A stretch of 64,000 nt of DNA from contig DCXL01000004.1 of NCBI GenBank assembly GCA_002328415.1, positions 479,976 to 543,975 on the forward strand, given 5' to 3'. The notes beneath the pieces were generated by a model. That model ran no database searches. It saw only the letters and a program-made list of their open reading frames with translations, and was not told where the DNA came from. The stretch comes from Micavibrio sp. UBA2137. GTDB taxonomy: Bacteria > Pseudomonadota > Alphaproteobacteria > Micavibrionales > Micavibrionaceae. Numbering within the stretch: the stretch's first letter is position 1; every line of letters begins with the position of its first letter. Positions 60,055 to 64,000 of the stretch are shown here, piece after piece. The translations under genes were made by a program, and so were the position numbers.

Positions 60055-60663
60055 TTAGAGAGACGCAAATTTGAAGAAGCTTTTCTTTTTCTTTTGCTCC
60101 ATCACATCGCGCAGACACTCTTTTTGAAATCTTTTATCCGTAATATCTGTGGCAAAGGTTGTTTCCAGCTCTGCAATCACATCATTTCGCGATTTGGGTG
60201 AAATAGAAACAAGTTTTGCGCCCTTGATATCGGCACTGCCATCGACAACGAAATCAACAACACAAGATTGCCCTTGATATTGAAGGATATGAGTTGACCC
60301 TTCGGAAATTGTCAAATGCGGTGCATCTAACATTACAAGCAAGGAAGCACCATCAATTTGTGCGTTGGGAAGATCTGCCTCTGAAACAGAGAGAACATTA
60401 AGAAACGTACGTTCATTCTGCATGATCTCAGGTGTTGCGAGCGCCAATAGCTCACCTGATTGCGGTTCAATCTGTGCAAACCCATGCGCGTCGTAAGCAT
60501 TTGAGAACTGGGCAACGCCTGCCATGATAAGTAAAGCAATTACAAGAGACGTGTGCGGTTTATCCTTCACTGATGTTGTAAATAACCCGAGTGAAAAACG
60601 CATCTCTAAAGCAAAAGCCTTGAGACCATGTCCCAAGGCAGTCTGATTTATGTTTTTAAACAT
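60055..60663 (-). CDS. Membrane-anchored protein of unknown function
   Basis: 202 residues. One membrane helix (TSLVIALLIMAGVAQFSNA) near residue 50 follows a basic cytoplasmic N-terminus. The extracytoplasmic part has two cysteines (QSCVVDF and KECLRDV) and a Lys-rich C-terminus. No domain is recognised. It lies on the same strand as, and 100 bases downstream of, the bactofilin gene, with an inverted repeat between, so it might be a bactofilin partner. That is speculation from position only. Confidence 0.6.
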   Translation of the reverse strand: MFKNINQTALGHGLKAFALEMRFSLGLFTTSVKDKPHTSLVIALLIMAGVAQFSNAYDAHGFAQIEPQSGELLALATPEIMQNERTFLNVLSVSEADLPNAQIDGASLLVMLDAPHLTISEGSTHILQYQGQSCVVDFVVDGSADIKGAKLVSISPKSRNDVIAELETTFATDITDKRFQKECLRDVMEQKKKKSFFKFASL

Positions 60664-60674
60664 TTTCTTTTTTG

Positions 60675-60724
60675 AAGAGACTTAAATGTTCTTATTCATG
60701 AACTGTTTTTATCTAAAGTCTCTT
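60675..60724. repeat. 9-bp inverted repeat between bactofilin and the gene at 60055
   Basis: AAGAGACTT (60675-60683) and AAGTCTCTT (60716-60724) are exact reverse complements separated by 32 bases, with an inner GTTC/GAAC pair. No T-tract follows on the minus strand, so it is not a typical terminator. It may be a leader structure or chance. Confidence 0.35.
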
Positions 60725-60764
60725 TCTCTCTCCTAAGTTTACCTTGGCCCGAAAAGCGCGGGTC

Positions 60765-61541
60765 TTAGCTCGCTTTACGCATTGAGTCCGAACCCGCCTT
60801 TTTATTCAGCGGTGTCAATGTTCCATCAAGCGTTCCACCTGCTTCAATAGCAAGCTCACCATATGAAATTTTTCCAGTCACAGATCCTGATGATTTAATC
60901 ATCAAACGACCTGACACTGTGATGTCGCCTTCAAAGCGGCCAGCAACTGTCGCTTGTTCAATTTCAACTGTGCCGTAAAAAACACCGCTTTGTGAAATCT
61001 CAACAACCTTTGCACCTTTCAAAGCGGCCTCAACCGTTCCCTCAACAAGCAAATGTTCACAAGATTCAATCTCACCAGACATGTTAATGCCTTCACCAAT
61101 AACAAGGCGACGACCATTCGAACCACCCATTGATGGGCTTGGTGTTGATGATGTGCTTGTTGTCGCAGCAGGCGTTGAAGATGCCGCATAAGGTGTCGGA
61201 TTATATGTACCGTAAGCCCCTGGTGTTCCTGGTGTACGTGGCGCAGAAGCTGTTGGCGTTGAAGCTGTTTCAGCCTTTTTAAACGGGCTATTTGATTCAG
61301 GGATATCAGTTGAGCGTGAGGCAGGTGTTGTTGCTTCACTTGATTTTGTTTCTGTGGCCATTTTGGATGAATCCTGACTTTTTGATGTTTCTTTTTTATC
61401 CTGCTCAAGATTCATGGCTGTCTGATTTGTGTTTGCAACCTTGGACGTTGAACTGTCTTTTTCATTACCAGAATTATTGTCTTTTGCATCTGTTGATGTA
61501 TCGCTTTTTGTCTCAGAATTGGTCTTTGGTCTGTGAAACAT
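60765..61541 (-). CDS. Bactofilin
   Basis: 258 residues. The C-terminal bactofilin (DUF583) beta-helix spans about residues 145-245: RLVIGEGINMSGEIESCEHL, VEGTVEAALKG, VFYGTVEIEQATVAGRFEGDI and GKISYGELAIEAGGTLDG, with the repeated G/V/I strand pattern. The first 140 residues are a Ser/Thr/Lys-rich disordered region. Bactofilins form polymers that organise cell shape or polar structures; the long disordered N-terminus is unusual but seen in some alphaproteobacteria. uvrC lies upstream on the same strand. Confidence 0.93.
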   Translation of the reverse strand: MFHRPKTNSETKSDTSTDAKDNNSGNEKDSSTSKVANTNQTAMNLEQDKKETSKSQDSSKMATETKSSEATTPASRSTDIPESNSPFKKAETASTPTASAPRTPGTPGAYGTYNPTPYAASSTPAATTSTSSTPSPSMGGSNGRRLVIGEGINMSGEIESCEHLLVEGTVEAALKGAKVVEISQSGVFYGTVEIEQATVAGRFEGDITVSGRLMIKSSGSVTGKISYGELAIEAGGTLDGTLTPLNKKAGSDSMRKAS

Positions 61542-61676
61542 AAATCGTGTCCTTATTTCTTATTTCAAAAGTTAATCATTAATAATGTTCTGGTAACGGG
61601 TCGCAAACTAGCATGATTTTCTTAAATTCTGCAAGTTTTATATGGGATTTTTAACATTTTCCTTTTCCTTAAAATA

Positions 61677-63596
61677 TTAAGAGCTTTCACCCACAAAATA
61701 ATGGTGTATTTTTTCGGCCATCGCCTTGGATATACCCTCAACAGCAGAGAGATCAGCAACACTTGCACGCTCAACAGCGCGTGCCGAGCCGAAATGGTGT
61801 AGCAACGCTTTTTTTCGCTTGGCTCCAATGCCTGGCACACTATCAAGTGCAGATTTTGTCATTTCATTTTTACGGCGTGTACGATGCGCCGTTATAGCAA
61901 AGCGGTGCGCCTCATCCCGCAGACGTTGCAAATAATGAAGCACAGGATCATTCATCTTCATCTTGAAGGAGGGTTTATTCACCTGATGAAATTCCTCGCG
62001 CCCTGCGTTTCGATCCGGACCCTTTGAAATCGCCACCACAGCAATATGTTCGCTTAGACCCAGTCCATCCAGCACCTCCATCACAGAAGAAAGCTGTCCT
62101 TTGCCACCATCAATCAGCAAAAGCGATGGCCAATTATCGGCATCTTGCGCCTCTTCTATGGCCTCCTCTTGATTATCGGCAAAGGCGCGAAAACGCCGCT
62201 CCATCACCTCACGCATCATTCCAAAATCATCCGAGGCGTCGGCCTGTTTGATATTAAATTTACGATAAGCTGATTTGCGCAAGCCCTCTGGCCCTGCCAC
62301 AATCATTGCACCCACCATATTTGTCCCACTGATATGCGAGTTATCGTAAACTTCAATACGCTCAGGCACATCGGTAAGATCAAAAATATCCTTCATTTCC
62401 TCGAAAATTTTCTCCTGCGCCTCGCTTGATTTCTGTTCCCGTGCGAAGGCATCCTTGGCGTTCACCTCAACAAAATCAACGAGCTTTTTACGCTGCCCGC
62501 GAGCTGGTTTGACAATATCTACATTGGCCTCACGGCGTTGTTTCAGCGCCTCGGCAAGCAACTCTTTTTCTGAAACCTCACAATTAACCAGAATGAGCGG
62601 TGGCACAGGTTTGTTTTCGTAAAACTGGAGCAGAAAGGCCGCCATGATATCGCCTGCAGTTTCATCACTTTCATGTTTTGGAAAATAGCTACGATTGCCA
62701 AAATTTTGCCCACCGCGAAAGAAAAAGGTCTGAATACAGCTACGCCCCTTCATCATATAAAGCGCATGGACGTCAGCATGCTTGACCTCGCTCACATTAA
62801 TCGTTTGTTTGGATTGCAGTGACGTGAGCGCCCGCAAACGATCGCGATAGGTGGCCGCCTTTTCAAACTGCATTGCCTCACTGGCGTCCTGCATTTTTGA
62901 CTGATAACGCTTTTGTAATTTCTGGCTATCCCCATCCAGAAACTGACGTGCTTCCTCAACTTGTGCTCCATATTCCTGCTTGGATACATAATCAACGCAT
63001 GGCGCCGTGCAGCGTTTAATATGGTATTGCAAACAAGGGCGTGTTCTTGTTTCAAACATGGAATCTGTGCAATTACGGAGCATGAAAACGCGTTGCAAGA
63101 CGTTAAGCGTTCTGTTAACTGCACCAGCCGAGGCAAAAGGCCCGAAGAATTCACCTTTCTCTTTCTTACTACCGCGATATTTCACAAGACGTGGAAAATC
63201 ATGCGCTGAGGTAATCCAGATATAGGGAAATGATTTATCATCCCGCAGTAAAATATTATAACGTGGCTTTAACTTCTTGATTAAATTGGATTCAAGTAGA
63301 AGCGCCTCAACCTCCGACCCTGTGCGAATTATTTCCATACGCGCCGTCTCGGATACCATTCTTTGCAACCGCACGGGTAATTTATCAATATGTGTGTAAT
63401 TGATAACACGCTTCTTTAGCTGGCGCGCCTTACCCACATAAAGTACGTCATCATTATCCGCTATCATACGATAGACGCCCGCACTATTCCCGAGCGTCTT
63501 CACCGTATCCAAAATAACATCACGACCGCGCGACAAAGAAACCCTAGGCGCCTTCTTTTTTGGGTTATTACGTGAGTCTGGTGGGGTACGAGCCAT
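61677..63596 (-). CDS. uvrC: UvrC, excinuclease ABC subunit C
   Basis: 639 residues. The N-terminal GIY-YIG nuclease has SAGVYRMIADNDDVLYVGKARQL. The UVR domain follows (FEKAATYRDRLRALTSLQ). The endonuclease domain includes IEVYDNSHISGTNMVGAMIV and LLIDGGKGQLSSVMEVLDGL, and the C-terminal helix-hairpin-helix has SVPGIGAKRKKALLHHFGSARAV. UvrC makes the dual incisions of nucleotide excision repair with UvrB. No LexA-like site was found in front of it. Confidence 0.97.
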   Translation of the reverse strand: MARTPPDSRNNPKKKAPRVSLSRGRDVILDTVKTLGNSAGVYRMIADNDDVLYVGKARQLKKRVINYTHIDKLPVRLQRMVSETARMEIIRTGSEVEALLLESNLIKKLKPRYNILLRDDKSFPYIWITSAHDFPRLVKYRGSKKEKGEFFGPFASAGAVNRTLNVLQRVFMLRNCTDSMFETRTRPCLQYHIKRCTAPCVDYVSKQEYGAQVEEARQFLDGDSQKLQKRYQSKMQDASEAMQFEKAATYRDRLRALTSLQSKQTINVSEVKHADVHALYMMKGRSCIQTFFFRGGQNFGNRSYFPKHESDETAGDIMAAFLLQFYENKPVPPLILVNCEVSEKELLAEALKQRREANVDIVKPARGQRKKLVDFVEVNAKDAFAREQKSSEAQEKIFEEMKDIFDLTDVPERIEVYDNSHISGTNMVGAMIVAGPEGLRKSAYRKFNIKQADASDDFGMMREVMERRFRAFADNQEEAIEEAQDADNWPSLLLIDGGKGQLSSVMEVLDGLGLSEHIAVVAISKGPDRNAGREEFHQVNKPSFKMKMNDPVLHYLQRLRDEAHRFAITAHRTRRKNEMTKSALDSVPGIGAKRKKALLHHFGSARAVERASVADLSAVEGISKAMAEKIHHYFVGESS

Positions 63597-63699
63597 ATGT
63601 TTTATCTAGCCTGAAAGCATTTGCAGAACAAGGGCTATAAGATATTTATGAAAAAACATTTGACAAAAATAAAAACTTTGTTACAAATCTGAAACAATT

Positions 63700-63716
63700 G
63701 ATAGTATGCAACTATC
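63700..63716. promoter_or_regulatory. Short inverted repeat upstream of the pentapeptide-repeat gene
   Basis: GATAGT (63700-63705) and ACTATC (63711-63716) are reverse complements separated by 5 bases, in the AT-rich region between uvrC and the divergent pentapeptide gene. A TTGACA lies at 63660-63665. A possible operator; weak evidence. Confidence 0.25.
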
Positions 63717-63748
63717 TAAAACTATAAAAATAACATGTGGGGAAAAAC

Positions 63749-64000
63749 ATGAAACTTATGACTGCGTCAGGTGCTGTCCTTTATGAAGGACGCGCCTCTT
63801 CTTTTGCCGAGTTAACGCTTCAGGCAATGAATGAAAATTGTGATCTTAGAAACACAGATTTCAGTAACTGCGATTTATCACACATAACATTGGATGGCAT
63901 GGACCTCTCTGGATGCCACTTCAACAACACCAATCTGACTGGGGCAAATCTGTCCGAATGTCGATTTGACCAAGCGCGTTTTAAAAGTACGCTTCTTTAT
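63749..64000 (+). CDS. Pentapeptide-repeat protein (5' part)
   Basis: The frame is open from the ATG at 63749 to the window edge (84 residues seen). From about residue 30 it shows repeating units of the pentapeptide pattern A(D/N)LxX: CDLRNTDFSNCDLSHITLDG and then CHFNNTNLTGANLSECRF. These form a right-handed beta-helix. Some family members protect gyrase from inhibitors, but most have unknown roles. The gene is truncated by the window. It is divergent from uvrC. Confidence 0.85.
   Translation, partial: MKLMTASGAVLYEGRASSFAELTLQAMNENCDLRNTDFSNCDLSHITLDGMDLSGCHFNNTNLTGANLSECRFDQARFKSTLLY

Noticed and set aside
60689..60704. GTTC...GAAC pair as a LexA site
   Set aside because: The arms are inverted with an 8-base gap, not the direct GTTC-N7-GTTC arrangement used by alphaproteobacterial LexA.
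61019..61408. Gln/His-rich open frame antisense or out of frame within the bactofilin gene
   Set aside because: It is a shadow of the Ser/Thr-rich disordered region of bactofilin, with low-complexity content and no ribosome binding site.
1..64000. CRISPR arrays, transposases, prophage, rRNA or tRNA genes
   Set aside because: Scanned by eye in all gaps; no regular repeats with spacers, no cloverleaf-like sequences and no mobile-element proteins were recognised. tRNAscan-SE and a repeat finder would settle this.

Overview
The window is a gene-dense stretch of an alphaproteobacterial chromosome. The evidence is gene order and family content: prs-rplY-pth-ychF, lgt-midA-pgeF, murJ-trpS-nfu-tsaB, fumC next to a small ribbon-helix-helix protein, rph divergent from grpE-dnaK-dnaJ, a PhaR-type PHA regulator, a bactofilin, and an isolated MgpS/SUV3 C-terminal domain. 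By eye the base composition is moderate rather than GC-rich (not counted). I cannot name the genus. No rRNA, tRNA, CRISPR array, transposase or prophage was recognised, and no gene-free gap exceeds 300 bases.

Layout. 1-4.65 kb: purE (3' end) and purK, a tandem-SIS MurQ/GKRP-like protein, fumC and a ribbon-helix-helix protein. 4.66-12.1 kb: envelope proteins (AsmA, an 880-residue coiled-coil periplasmic protein, a double TcpQ-domain protein) and the PHA regulator phaR. 12.2-16.5 kb: a DJ-1-like gene and prfB with its programmed frameshift, an OmpA lipoprotein and TrkH. 16.5-23 kb: a lipoprotein, hslO, an ABC-2 permease, recX, an OmpR/EnvZ-like pair and ilvE. 23-29.5 kb, mostly minus strand: ychF-pth-rplY-prs, then pgeF-midA-lgt. 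29.7-31.3 kb, plus strand: ubiK-ybjN-proC. 31.4-36.6 kb, minus strand: murJ-trpS-unknown-nfu-nitroreductase-tsaB. 36.7-43.2 kb, plus strand: ubiE, an acidic Glu/Ala-rich protein, coaBC-dut, an unknown gene and mutS. 43.2-51 kb is the most accessory-looking part: tandem TerB-like genes, a Y-family polymerase, an acidic secreted protein, tandem BPL_N-type amidotransferase-like genes, a membrane protein, the free-standing MgpS/SUV3 C-terminal domain and a secreted protein of unknown function. 51-58 kb: hemW-rdgB-rph and grpE-dnaK-dnaJ. 58-64 kb: two small unknown genes behind an Ada-like protein, nth, an unknown membrane-anchored protein, bactofilin, uvrC and the start of a pentapeptide-repeat protein.

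Themes. Genome maintenance is well represented (mutS, uvrC, nth, Ada-like, recX, Y-family polymerase, dut, rdgB), as are proteostasis (dnaKJ-grpE, hslO) and envelope biogenesis (lgt, murJ, AsmA, OmpA, bactofilin, TcpQ). No complete new defence or mobile system was found. The best leads are the tandem-SIS protein with both MurQ catalytic glutamates conserved, the helicase-less MgpS/SUV3 domain, the two tandem paralogue pairs (TerB-like and BPL_N-like), two acidic low-complexity exported proteins, and several perfect short palindromes at promoters, notably one centred on the phaR start codon.
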